This document shows, piece by piece, positions 48,354 to 61,000 of a DNA stretch of 64,000 nt. The notes under the pieces are model-generated. The model ran no database searches. It saw only the letters and a list, made by a program, of their open reading frames with translations, and was not told the DNA's origin. The position numbers were made by a program, and so were the translations under genes. Source of the stretch: Symbiodinium kawagutii. Lineage: Eukaryota; Sar; Dinophyceae; Suessiales; Symbiodiniaceae. The first letter of the stretch is position 1; the number at the start of each line of letters is the position of its first letter. Location of the stretch: the NCBI GenBank assembly GCA_009767595.1, contig VSDK01000567.1:140053-204052 (forward strand), given 5' to 3'.

Positions 48354-48575
48354 CTGGGTGTGCTTCACCGTAGGGAAACCATCGGAATTCATAGGGACAC
48401 CATAGGAAATCCTTGCAATTCACCAGGGCAAAGGAAGGTGGTTGTGGTTGGTTGATGGTTGGTTGTTGGTGGTTGGTTGTGGGTGATGTTTGGTCATTCC
48501 AAAATCCTGGCGCCCCGGGGACTGCGTCGCTAGGGGACATTTTGGGAGACCATGTGGCGCCTCAGCCATACCTGG

Positions 48576-48722
48576 GGGGTTTCTCAAGCCATAGGGAACC
48601 ATAGGGAACCCCCGCGACATGGCAAAGGGAACCATAGCGAACCATAGCGAACCATAGGAAACTTGGGGGTACTAATGACTATTGACTTGGATGATTGAGG
48701 GGTCCCCTATTTGGAGAATTTC
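48576..48722. mobile_element. Family A MITE, copy 12, expanded
   Basis: GGGGGGTTTCTCAAGCCATA at the left, CCCCTATTTGGAGAA at the right. An internal ACCATAG(C/G)GA motif is repeated about six times, which lengthens the unit to ~147 bp. Confidence 0.65.
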
Positions 48723-48980
48723 CGATTTCTTCAAGATCTTGAGGCAGAAGAACTGAATTTTAAGTTGATTTTACTAGTTGAGGTGTTCATCTACAAGTCA
48801 TTGTTATTGATCACTAGGATGTTCCGACATGGTTGGGGATTCCCCGTGAATTCACCATGATAAACCGTCAACATCAACCATGATTAACCATGACTAAGCA
48901 TCTACAGCACGAAGCATCATTCTCCAGCTGCCACTTTCCCAGGGCTGTGCACCCAGCCAGCCCAACGGTCACCAAGCAAC

Positions 48981-49046
48981 CACGACTTGTGGCCATTGCT
49001 TTCTCGCTTCACAGGCCGTTAGGGCTGAACCTCGACTTTGAAAGGG
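48981..49046 (-). CDS. PPR exon 10 (last seen)
   Basis: Frame PFQSRGSALTACEARKQWPQ.... Acceptor AGAG; the donor is probably GTTGCT but other GT sites lie nearby. The plus strand also has an open frame here, which I take as a shadow. Confidence 0.75.
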
Positions 49047-52000
49047 CTCTGGAGGAAGGGGGGCCAAGCAATGGGTAGCCTTCTGGCCATGGTGATGCCC
49101 CAGCTGGCCCAAAGTTGTCCCAAGGGTGTCCCAAGGGTGTCCCAAGGGTGTCCCAAGCATCTTCAGCATCAGGTTTGAGAAGGAAACCAGCAGTAACTTT
49201 GGGAAACCACGAGTTGTAGAGTCTAAAGTTTGAGAAGTGCTAAACCAACGATTGTAATGCTATCAGCACTGCTATCAACCAGCCCAGTTTAATCTTCCTT
49301 TTACATGTCAACCTACCTACCCGGTTCAAGGCAGTTTAACACTAGCAACCTGCCAGCCAACCCACGCGCAATTCAAGAATGCAGGCAAGCCCACGCAGCA
49401 CGACCCAGCTAACCCAAACCATGATTTCTGGAAGCCCAGAAATGATGACCAAGGGGATTCCAGCTATATACATGTCATCATGAGAATCATCAACCAAGAC
49501 TGAGATTTTGGTTCTATGATCGAACCAGTTCCTCGATCACTCAGCAACCATGACTGCCATGATTCAACCAATCAGCTGACAGGCCGCTGAACACCGTTGC
49601 AACAATAACCACACCTGACGCATCGCTTACACCAGAGATATGTCAAGACAGCAGAAACATTGACATACGGATTGTCCGCAACCGATGTACCTCCTCCATA
49701 AGCTGGTCACTAAGGATCATTTAGTGATGGTTGGGGTAGCGCCTTTGCCCAGGAACTATAAGTGATCATATTTCCCTCAACGGTGCTGCTGGTCATCTCG
49801 GAGAAGAGAACGACTGCATGCTCCCATCGCATTGCTCGAGCACATGCGCTGATCGCTGCAGTCGCTGAAACCACATTGCCTCTCATCCCGTAGCTGTCCT
49901 GACAGGGCGCCTAGGGAAGGATACATATATTATACTTGTATCTAATGTTATTAATGGCAGGGTGTCGCCATAACAAAACCACACTTCAGGTCAGTTCTAA
50001 GGTGTACTGCCTGTCGATTCATAGGGTAATTCCAAACCAATGTCAAGGGTTTGAGGACATGATTTTTTTGGAACTCAGACGGTTTCAGGATACTCAGGCT
50101 CTGAAAACTCTCTGATGCTTGCGACCAGCCGCACGCCAATAATTGCCAAACACCGAACCAATGTCATTAAATTTGCTCCCTGCTACCACTGTCAAACTCT
50201 GGGACCTTACCCTGGTAGGATGTCCCCCTTGATGTTTCAGCTTTTTTGTGAAACATCCGCATAGCCAAGTAAACTGTTAGTTGTCTATGATATTAACCTG
50301 ACTAGCCACAGGGCTATCCACTGGTGAGGTCACAAATGATATTCCCTCTAAATCTTTCGAAACTCTCAGGCCAGGCCACAAGGTGAGTATGTATTCTTTG
50401 TGGCTCGCTGGTCCGTCTTTGTTGTCGCTTCAAGTTGAGAACCCGCCAAGGCATCGTAGCAAGTACCTACAGTATACCACCTAAATCAAGCCAGCTAGAC
50501 CCCCCGAATTATAAAATGGATACATTCTCGATAAATTCCTGCTATCCATAAAAGGTGCACATCAAACCTCGTCTTTGTCCAAAAATTACCAATGTTGGAG
50601 TACCATCCTGGCTACACCAGTGATGACAATTGATAACTAGTCCGGTCTTATGAAAGGCTGATCAGAACGGTTCAGTGCCAGCATGTGCCAGCATAAAGCA
50701 GGTATAACTAACCTCTTTCTTAGTGAACCAGACTTTGAATCTTCAAACGACTTGATGGTCAATGGCTGGTTATGAGTAGTAATAATGCTTAATTAACCAT
50801 AAGCAATGGTCAACCAGTGTTACCCTCCGGTGATCTAACATAGCAATGGAAAATCCACCAGTTATAGCTGATTTCACGGGGTTTCCCTAGAAAAATGGTG
50901 ATTTTCCATTTTTTCAATGTTAGATCACCGGAGTGTAACCCATCACCAGGCAGTTCACTTGCTGGCCCAGCATCCATCTCAGAAAGTAACCGCAAAGCTT
51001 GCTGCCACTGGGCAGCTTTTTCACATGCACTGATCACAGCACCTTAGAGATGTTCGAAACACAAGCAGCTGCCGGTGGTCTGCATGGGTATACACTTTCT
51101 TTCAATTGACAACTAGATATGACACGTGATATATACAATATATGAACAATAGAATATATCAGGGATGATCCATACAAAACAATCATATTCTATATGCTCC
51201 ACATATGATTCATATCGAATCTAGTGCGCATATTTCTGGTTAAATCCGAGGTCGACTGAGACCCGGGACCGGACTCTGCCGAGACTTCGGGACTCCGAGT
51301 TCTGAGGCGAAGAAACTTGGCATGAAGTCATCCAAGATGTGCAGCTGGGGTGACCACCATGGTTACCCTCGAAGGTAGCTGCTGAACTCAGCCCGTTACG
51401 AAACCATGGGACTTGTGACCACTTGCTAGTTGTGGGGGTGCACGTCCAAGTAAGCATTGTCGACCAATGGTTATTTACATTAATCATGGTGAAGAATGGT
51501 TCATAGTTCGAAATAGTTAATATAGTGCTTGTAACAAATCAGGGCTAATGATGTTTACCACTACAGTATGAACCAGTACTATCCAAGGCCAAGTCCAGCT
51601 ATTGTCAATTGGGATTCTTGGTGAGGCAAATAGATGTTAATACCCAGCATTGACCATGCTGTCCACAGTTTTTGGATGGACAGGCATAGTATTGGCAGTT
51701 GACCTGTATATCTTTCGGACAGCATATGCCGATGCCATAGCCAATGCTAGTCATTCCCATTGATCAAATGGATGACCATTCGGCATTGAAAACACGCAGC
51801 GCGGACGCAGTCTCTCAGTCCATCAATCACACCCTGTGCCATGATGGCAGGTATGTGATCATCAACCATTCAGTATTGATGGGTAATCACCATACAAATT
51901 CGTAGCCACCATTAGTGAATTTGACGCTTAATGACCAAATTGAACGCGTCCACCATGAATGAATCAAGTTGGCTATGGTCATTTACTATGATCAAGAAGC

Positions 52001-55000
52001 ATGAGCATGTTGGTTTCTCAAAATAGGGGTACCCCCAAATCATCCATTAATAGTCATTTAACGGTAATAAACCAACCATCTTTAGGGGTTCCCTATTTTG
52101 AGAAATCACCACATGCCTATTGTCAGCCAGTTGGTTACGGCTACCTGCTGATTTCCATGAGCCCAGTGACTGTAGCACACCACATCCGCTTCGTGACGCA
52201 GTTCCGCCAAGCAATGTAGAGCCGCTTCCCAGCGGCCCGAATTCCTGGGGCTGGGGGGATAGGTGGGTCACCTATGGATGCTATGCACTGGTTGGTGGTT
52301 GAACCACCCATGGTTAATTAGTGATTAATAGTGGTTATATATGGTTATAATGGTTGATCATGATTAGTAGCTGGTTGGTGGTTGAACCACCGCGTCATGA
52401 AAAATATTTGTCAACCACCATTTGTTAATGACTACCAGGAAAATGACAAAATGTGTAAAACCACAAACCAGTGCACGTATATAAGCAGGGATTGAAGTGT
52501 TTGCACAAGGGTTGCGGCGTTTGCATGTGGTGTTCCCATCATCTAAACATAGTTCAAGGAAATTGTGAAAACACCGGCTTTACGCAGTCATTTAGGGCTT
52601 CAAGGTTTATGGTATCTCCATTTCCAAAACTCAACAGGTAGCAAAATGTTAGTCATTAATCCCTTATGAATAACCACTATTAATGGTTTCATAAGCCGTA
52701 GAGAAACCCCTGATTTCCACCGTGCAATAACCTATCTGAGGAGCGACAAGTGACTTCAGGTCTTGTGGTGAGCAAACCCAGGTTGCCGTGTTACTGATTC
52801 TTCAAAGGTCGCGCACATAGTAGGAGGTTTGTCAAGTCCTGAGGGTGCCCCTAAAATGGTTCCTTTTATATTCTAACGGCTAATCAACTGGATGATTTGA
52901 GGCTTCCCTCTGTTTTGAGAAACGTATCCTGCTTTTCTCAAAGTACGAGTACCCCCAGATCATCCAAGTCATTAATCATGTATGGTAATAAACCAACAGT
53001 ATTTGGGGCTCCCCATTTACATGATCAGCATATCTAGGAATGTCTATGCATCTATAGCTGCATGTTCACAAGTGGACTATCTCTTGGAACTGGCTATCGA
53101 AGCTGCAAGAACTATAATCAGGATGCTTGACCTTTGAGAATCAAAATCTTCTGCGCGCATAAGTGAATACATATATATATATATAGATATACATATACAC
53201 ATAAAAAACATATATATATATATATAAATAAATATGAATATACAAAAATAAAATAGCCATACTTTGGGTGTGATAACACAGTCCCTTCCTACTCACGAGT
53301 CACATGTTGTGTTATAGAGTCAACCCCCCACAAAACGGGGCAACTCGCCCAAGTGGTGTTGGCTGCACGAGCCCTTGCTGGAGTCAAGAGCTGTAGGTTG
53401 ACAGCCTGCAGCCCTTGACTTGCCCCAAGTTGGCTCCAACAGCTCTTGCTGGAGGCCGCATTGGGCTTTCAAGACCTGTAGTTTGACAACTTGCAGCCCT
53501 TGACTTGCCCCAAGTTGGCTCCAACAGCTCTTGCTGGAGGCCGCAGTGGGCTTTCAAGACCTGTAGGTTGACAACCTGCAGCCCTTGACTTGCCCCAAGT
53601 TGGCTCCAACAGCTCTTGCTGGAGGCCGCATTGGGCTTTCAAGACCTGTAGCTTGACAACTTGCAGCCCTTGACTTGCCCCAAGCTGGCTCCAACAGCTC
53701 TTGCTGGAGGCCGCATTGGGCTTTCAAGGCCTGTAGGTTGACAACCTGCAGCCCTTGACTTGCCCCAAGTTGGCTCCAACAGCTCTTGCTGGAGGCCGCA
53801 TTGGGCTTTCAAGAGCTGTAGGTTGACAACCTGCAGCCCTTGACTTGCCCCAAGTTGGCTCCAACAGCTCTTGCTGGAGGCCGCAGTGGGCTTTCAAGAC
53901 CTGTAGGTTGACAACCTGCAGCCCTTGACTTGCCCCAAGTTGGCTCCAACAGCTCTTGCTGGAGGCCGCAGTGGGCTTTCAAGACCTGTAGGTTGACAAC
54001 CTGCAGCCCGTAATGTGCCCCAAGTTGGCTCCAACAGCTCTTGCTGGAGGCCGCAGTGGGCTTTCAAGACCTGTAGGTTGACAACCTGCAGCCCTTGACT
54101 TGCCCCAAGTTGGCTCCAACAGCTCTTGCTGGAGGCCGCAGTGGGCTTTCAAGACCTGTAGGTTGACAACCTGCAGCCCTTGACTTGCCCCAAGTTGGCT
54201 CCAACAGCTCTTGCTGGAGGCCGCAGTGGGCTTTCAAGAGCTGTAGGTTGACAACCTGCAGCCCTTGACTTGCCCCAAGTTGGCTCCAACAGCTCTTGCT
54301 GGAGGCCGCAGTGGGCTTTCAAGACCTGTAGGTTGACAACCTGCAGCCCTTGACTTGCCCCAAGTTGGCTCCAACAGCTCTTGCTGGAGGCCGCAGTGGG
54401 CTTTCAAGCGCTGTAGGTTGGCAACCTGCAGCCCTTGACTTGCCCCAAGTTGGCTCCAACAGCCCTTGCTGGAGGCTGTTTTGAACAAACAATCCATGCT
54501 TTTCAATGGCTTGTCTGTGCACAGTGGGTTGCTGCTGGATCAATGGACCAGGTATCTTTATGTAGCTTATAGCAACATCTTGGTTCATCTGAAGGAACGA
54601 GGAACCTGCATCATAGCAGCTGGCAGTGACACATCTTGGCCGCAGCCACAACTGATCTCCAAGAGTCTCATAGGAATGGATCAGGGCACTGTACAAGACC
54701 ACGTTCCTTCGCAGGGAAGCAGCTGCCGCATCTTCGAAGAGCGCCAAGGCGAACCACCAAAGTGATCGCCGGGAACAGGAACTTATGACGCTGCTAAAGG
54801 CGATATTGTCCTTGGTTGACGGATGAAACAGCTCTTCAGCTGACCTGCTAGATGATGTCAAACCGGTTGCTCAATACACAATTGAAGATATTGACCGTCC
54901 ATTGGTTGGTTCGAATATGTTCCAAGCCACCCGGGAAACAAGTAATGGCTTTGAGTCTTGGATTCTACTGGGTCACAACTTTGAGGGAAATGGCAAATCA

Positions 55001-58000
55001 ATGCACATCAAACATTGCTATAATCCAACGACAATTATGGGTGAAGCCTTACAGAATTCGGATTTGGCAACACTCTGGGAATTGAACTTGACAACAGCAT
55101 ATCAAACAATGGATGATTTGGTCCATGGTTATATTCCCAGTAATTAATCATTATATGCCCTATGATGGTTGGTTACTACTGCCTTTGACTATCTATATAG
55201 TATGTTTAGCTCTGAATATTCCCGTGAAATAAACATGATGTTCACTAGTATTGTGGGTTATTCGATAACTATTCCCTAGAATTGTTTGTTACTCCCTATT
55301 CTTGTTGGGCCTCCCTATGTTTTCTGCCTGCACTCTCGAACACGGATCAACAAATAGGTTGACCTTGGCTTAGGGTAGTGGATTGTTAAGCATTACTGGT
55401 GATGACCTCTAGATAACTCCTATGAAACTAGGGTTACTAATGCTTAGTAGTTAGGTGTAAAACCCCCTATGACCCTTATAGAACCTCCAAAAACAATCAT
55501 ATCAATTAGGCTTATTCACTGATCAACCATCATTATTGGCTCTACATTGATTTAGCTTCTACAATAACAATAATAGTAACAATGATAATAATCGTAATTA
55601 GGCATATTCACCATCATGATTGACCATTGTCACTAGTTAATGATTACCTAAGTATCATCCCAGCCGCACAGCCGCGACATGTCAGGCTCTCCAGCCGTAC
55701 GAAAATTCAACGAGCATCTCTTTGTACCTGCTTCTCTTCCAGCACCTGGGGGTCCAAAGGACACAGTTGGGAAGATTACACTTATAGTTGTATATTGGGT
55801 GTTTCTCAAAATAGGGGGGTACCCCCAAATCATCTAGTTGTCACTAGTTGTCAACAATCTTTAATGATAAACCAACCATTTTTTGGGCTCCCTATTTTCA
55901 GAAACCACCATATTTGCTATCATCAACAACTATATACAGCTGTGGTAACAACTATGACAACTATCATCAACAACTATATGCAACTATGGGAATAGTGTTT
56001 AAACAACGGGTCATAGTTGTATATAGTTCTTAATGATAGTACTTAGCCAATGGTTAGATAATGACTTGATTGGTAGTGTTTTGCAACAAGGGACAATAAC
56101 TTGATCAATAATGAGGAACCAAGGTTAACGAATGGCTCGACGATGGTCAATCATGATAAACAATGGCTATTGGAATAACAACGGAACCTAGCAGGGATAT
56201 CAGTATCCTTTCTTTGCGAAAACAAAATGTCTAGACCAACGAGAAACTGAAAGTTGGAAAAAAAACAAAAATGACCTTACTTCGTATGATCCCCACCATC
56301 ACACGCAAATCTGACACAAGCCTATCTGGCATAGCTTCTGACATTCTATTTGGCATAGCTTTTGGCATTCTATCTGGCATAGCTTTTGGCATTCTATCTG
56401 GCATAGCTTTTGGCATTCTATCTGGCATAGCTTTTGGCATTCTATCTGGCATAGCTTTTGGCATTCTATCTGGCATAGCTTTTGGCCTTCTATCTGGCGT
56501 AGCTTTTGGCATTCTATCTGGCATAGCTTTTGGCATTTTATTTGGCATAGCTTTTGGAATTGTATCTGGCATAGCTTTTGGCAGTGTATCTGGCATTTTA
56601 TTCCCCACATGTCAGGTGAGGGTTGGTCCGGCAGGGAACACTGGGCGTGGATGGTCGTGGTTGAGGTCCGGCAGGCAACACTGGGGAGTGATCATTGTGG
56701 TTGAGGTCCGGCAAGGAGAGGAGAAGGAGGAGGAGAGGAGAGGAGAGGAGAGGAGAGGAGAGGAGAGGAGAGGGTCGTGGCTGAGGACCGGCAGGGAACA
56801 CTGGGCGTGGATGGTCGTGGTTGAGGTCCGGCAGGCAACACTGGGGAGTGATCATTGTGGTTGAGGTCCGGCAAGGAGAGGAGAAGGAGGAGGAGAGGAG
56901 AGGAGAGGAGAGGAGAGGAGGAGCAGGCAGCTGACATAAAATCTAACAACCCTGGCAGGTGGGGAACAATTGCTACAGTACTGGTTGGTGGTTTCAATCC
57001 CTATGAAAAATATGCGTGTCAGCAAACCATTTGTGAATGGTTACATTTGGGAAAATAATCAAAATGTTTGAAACCACCAGCCAGCTACATTTTTTTTGGA
57101 TATTTCCATTACCTGCCTATTGATCGCCCGTCAATTCCTCTGGAACGAAGTTGGAATTGCCTGAAGGCAAATCTACTGCAATGTTTCACACACGATGATC
57201 TGGAGACTTCTATGACGTAGCCAAAAATATCAAAAATGAAGACAAAGAAGAATGAACCGAAAAAACGCATATGAAATCCTTTTGGACGCCCTAAAACGTA
57301 TAGATTTCCGAACTAAACCAGGGGGCAATTGATGAGGTTAACACTTACTTCACTAGGGTACTGTGTCAACCCGGCAGCACAGGGGTGACAGCTTCTGCCA
57401 GCTGCTACCTTGGGGCTGCTGGCCCAGATGGGATGAGGGCTACTGGATGGAGTAGACATCCATTGGTCACTCGTGAAATCGGGGGTTCTTAAAATGAGGG
57501 ACCCCAAAAATGGATGCTTTATGATGCTTTATTACTGGAAATCACTAAAGTTGGATGATTTAGAGGTACCCCTATTTTGAGAAACCCTCAAATGATGGTT
57601 GAGGATGTCCAATACCAAGACCAATGTTGGGTTGATCATCGCTTAGCCAAACATGGCCAATACCGTAATGGCTAGATGTTGGCTCAATGTTGGTACAATT
57701 ATGGTTCATGGTCATTTATTCCATGCACAATCATTGACCATGGCAAGTATGTCTTTGAACATGGATGATTCCCCGATTCCCTGGCGTGTCAATTTCTTGT
57801 GGTGCTTTGATACACAGGTCTGATCATCATGAGCATGGATATGACCCTACCAACCAAACATGGCTATTTGCATGTGGAAGGTAGTTAGCTATTTGATTTT
57901 CCTTCCTGGGCCAGGAGTATGTGGAAAGGGTATTGCCCATTGAGGTGTTTTATTCACAAATGCTGGTTGGTCGTTGGTTGCCCCAGTCCCAAAAAATGCC

Positions 58001-61000
58001 AAAATGGTATGGTTGAAAACCAGTTTATTTGGTTGAAAACCAATTTAATAGAATGGTTGGTATTCTGGTCAAATAGAAACCATCATGCCAAAATGGTATC
58101 GTTGAAAATACAGTTAGCCAAATCATCTGGTGAAACCACCAAGCAGGACCGTCTCAAACTTAATCGGACATGTCACCTTCCTCGCATTAAAACCATTTGT
58201 TTATAACGAATAACGGTTAATCCTGGTAATTATATATATACCATGAATCACTTGACAATGGTGAACAACGGTTAACAATGGTGCCGAGCCATTATCAACC
58301 ATGATTAATTAACCTTTAATTGCTTTATCCATGATTCATACTCACTCATCATGGTCTAATCAAACCATGGGTCAATTGACAGTCTTGGGACCCGACTTGT
58401 GAGGCGTATATAGTTGTGGCAATTGCTTTGAAACTTTTGGACAATGAGAAGACCTGATTGGTTTCAGGATACCCAATTAATAATCCGTGATTAAAAATCA
58501 TAAATTGATCGTGGTTAATATGGATTAGTACCCCATCTTCGAACCAACTCGGCCACTCCGCCATGGAACGCTAAAGAGTGCAACAGCAACCTGCCATTGT
58601 CCACTCTTGTCACAAGCACTCAGCACCTGAGCATACTCGAAGTGGCTTTCAGGGAGGTCACTGTTGGATGCGCAGGAATGTGATGCAATCATGGTTTGAT
58701 AAATACTGAACTTAATTATATATATATATATGTATATATATATATACATTTGTGTGAAAATACAGACAACATATATAGTATGTTCCACATATATCTAACA
58801 TGTACGTTCTGATAATATCCTTTGTCCAACACAAACCGCAGCAGGATGATGGTTGCAACATAAAACTGGGATCTGTCTGTCCAGTTGAAAATGGAGCCTC
58901 TATGCAAATCTCTCAATACGGATCCCTTCACCAGTTGCTATTGTGCACCTAAAGGTTCTGGGCAACATGTTTGGGTACCCTGAGAATCTATAGCTTTTGG
59001 GATCCCCGGATTGATGCCCTTGTTGCACGCTGGATGATTCATCGAAAGGAATTTGCTGTGTGCATCCCAATGTCAGGAAAACACCAACAAGGTTTGCGAT
59101 GAGGGCAATGTACCCTTTACAATCCAAAGTAGCAAGGGGAAATCAACCAATGAAATAACTTAGCATGTCCACAAACAATTGGGTGCCAGTGTCCGGGATC
59201 TGCCAATCAATCAGGAAACATCACTTGATAGGAATATTATACCTCAAACTGATCCCCCCAAGTACCCCTGGTTTCTCTGCTAAACTGATCCTGTTGATGT
59301 GCTAGTGGCGGCCTCGAGCATCCCTCAGATTGTCGCTGGGCTATGCTGCTTACCGAGTCATCACGTCCACGTCCCAACGCCTGTGTTCATCACTTGGGGT
59401 ATGTCAAACCTCGAGGGTTCAACCATTGATGGACACACACACACATTACACATGTGTGAGGCTATCATCCAATCATCATTGATGATGCCATCATTGATGA
59501 TGCTTCATTTTGTTTCCTGGATATTCACAGCTCCTGGCGCCCAACAAGTCTTGGATCAGTTGGTTGTGAGCAGATCAGTACGCACAGTGCACTTTCAGGC
59601 TCCATGTCAACAAACAAGGGTCACAACCAGAGGTAAGGGTCACTTGGTGAGGTGTGCTTGTGGGTCAGTATAAGTTAGGCGATGCACATCGCAACAGTTT
59701 GACTAGTGTACTCAATTCCAGGATGTTCACTAGGGGTACAAGGTTTTAACCCACAGCCCTATCAGTCAAGGAGCGGAATTGTAGACAATCTGATCCGCAC
59801 CAAAGCACAGTCCATCTCCAGTCTCCAAATCCTATCGTTGTGGACAGCCGGAGCCATGCAAACAAACACCGCTGATGCTGCGTCATCACCACCGTTCCGA
59901 AAGAAATGGGTGATTCCACACTGACTGATCGGTGGTTGGTTTCCGCATCCTGGGAGTCAATTCGAAGCCATGATCCTGAGGCCTAGCTGGAAAAAAAAAA
60001 CACATGATTCAAAGTACCTATCATCTCACCATTAATTAACCATTCACTATCGGCTATAGTGGATTACCGTTGATTCCCGATTGGTGGTTTCAATCCCTAT
60101 CTTAGTCAACCAACATTTGTGAAAGTAAACATGAAAATGAAACCACCAAGCAGATTCTGGCCAGTAGCTATTTGGCTGTGGGTCAAAAGCCTGTACCCCT
60201 GGTTCCCCTATAACTACGCATGCAGCATTGTTTTCCCTAATTATTATTATTGTTGGTTATCAATCCCCGTAAACTGGGTTGGCTAATATCGACCCATAGC
60301 AATGTAGTTGGTATATATCCCCTATCATTCGTAGTTATCATCCCCTATTACTAACCATTAACCAGCTAGTCAACCATTGTGGTTGGTTGGTTGATTGATA
60401 TTGACCCATAGCCATTCATAGCTGGATATAGCTAGTGTATCCCCTATTTTTGTTTGTTATCTCCTATTGTTAACCAACCATAGCTAGTAGCTCATAATCA
60501 TAAACCATATTATCCATTATATCTGCTATGATTAGTGCTTGTTATCCCCTATCCAGCCATTATGTCTGCTATGATTGAGCATTATATCTCTGCTATCATT
60601 TAGTTATAGACCATGCTTCAATTTATTATCCATAGCTAGTAGCTTCATAACCATAAACCATATCATCCATTAATCCATTATATCTGTTATGATTGTTGCT
60701 ATGATTGTTGCTTATTAACCAACCACTAGCTAGTAGCTTCATAATCATAAACATCCATAAACCATGCTATGATGTTGTTGTAATATAATGGATATGCTTA
60801 TAAACCAGCTTACAATAACCATTCGTTGCTTGTTGTTCGCTCATGAATCCACTGGTCACGTTGCTGGCGGTCCCTTCACGGTGAAGGGTCCCGCCTCCAG
60901 AAGGCTCAAGGCTGCTTGCCAGGAAGCATCGCAGGCAGTGAGGACGGCAGTGTAGAGGATCAGGTCATTGGACCAGCGCCACTCCTGAAGCCGTGCACCA

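Noticed and set aside
48413-48604. Frame at 48.4-48.6 kb as an exon between PPR exon 10 and HECT-gene exon 1
   Set aside because: MAEAPHGLPKCPLATQ reads well and follows a CAG, but most of the region is TGGTTGGTTGG text and an expanded MITE; no phase support.
53370-54480. CRISPR-like array
   Set aside because: Units are contiguous 85-mers without unique spacers; a satellite in a eukaryotic intron.
56271-56864. 197-codon plus-strand frame
   Set aside because: Entirely minisatellite plus purine repeat; no start context or neighbours.
57313-57507. Frame GQQPQGSSWQKLSPL as a PPR exon
   Set aside because: PPR exons 4 and 5 join in phase without it.
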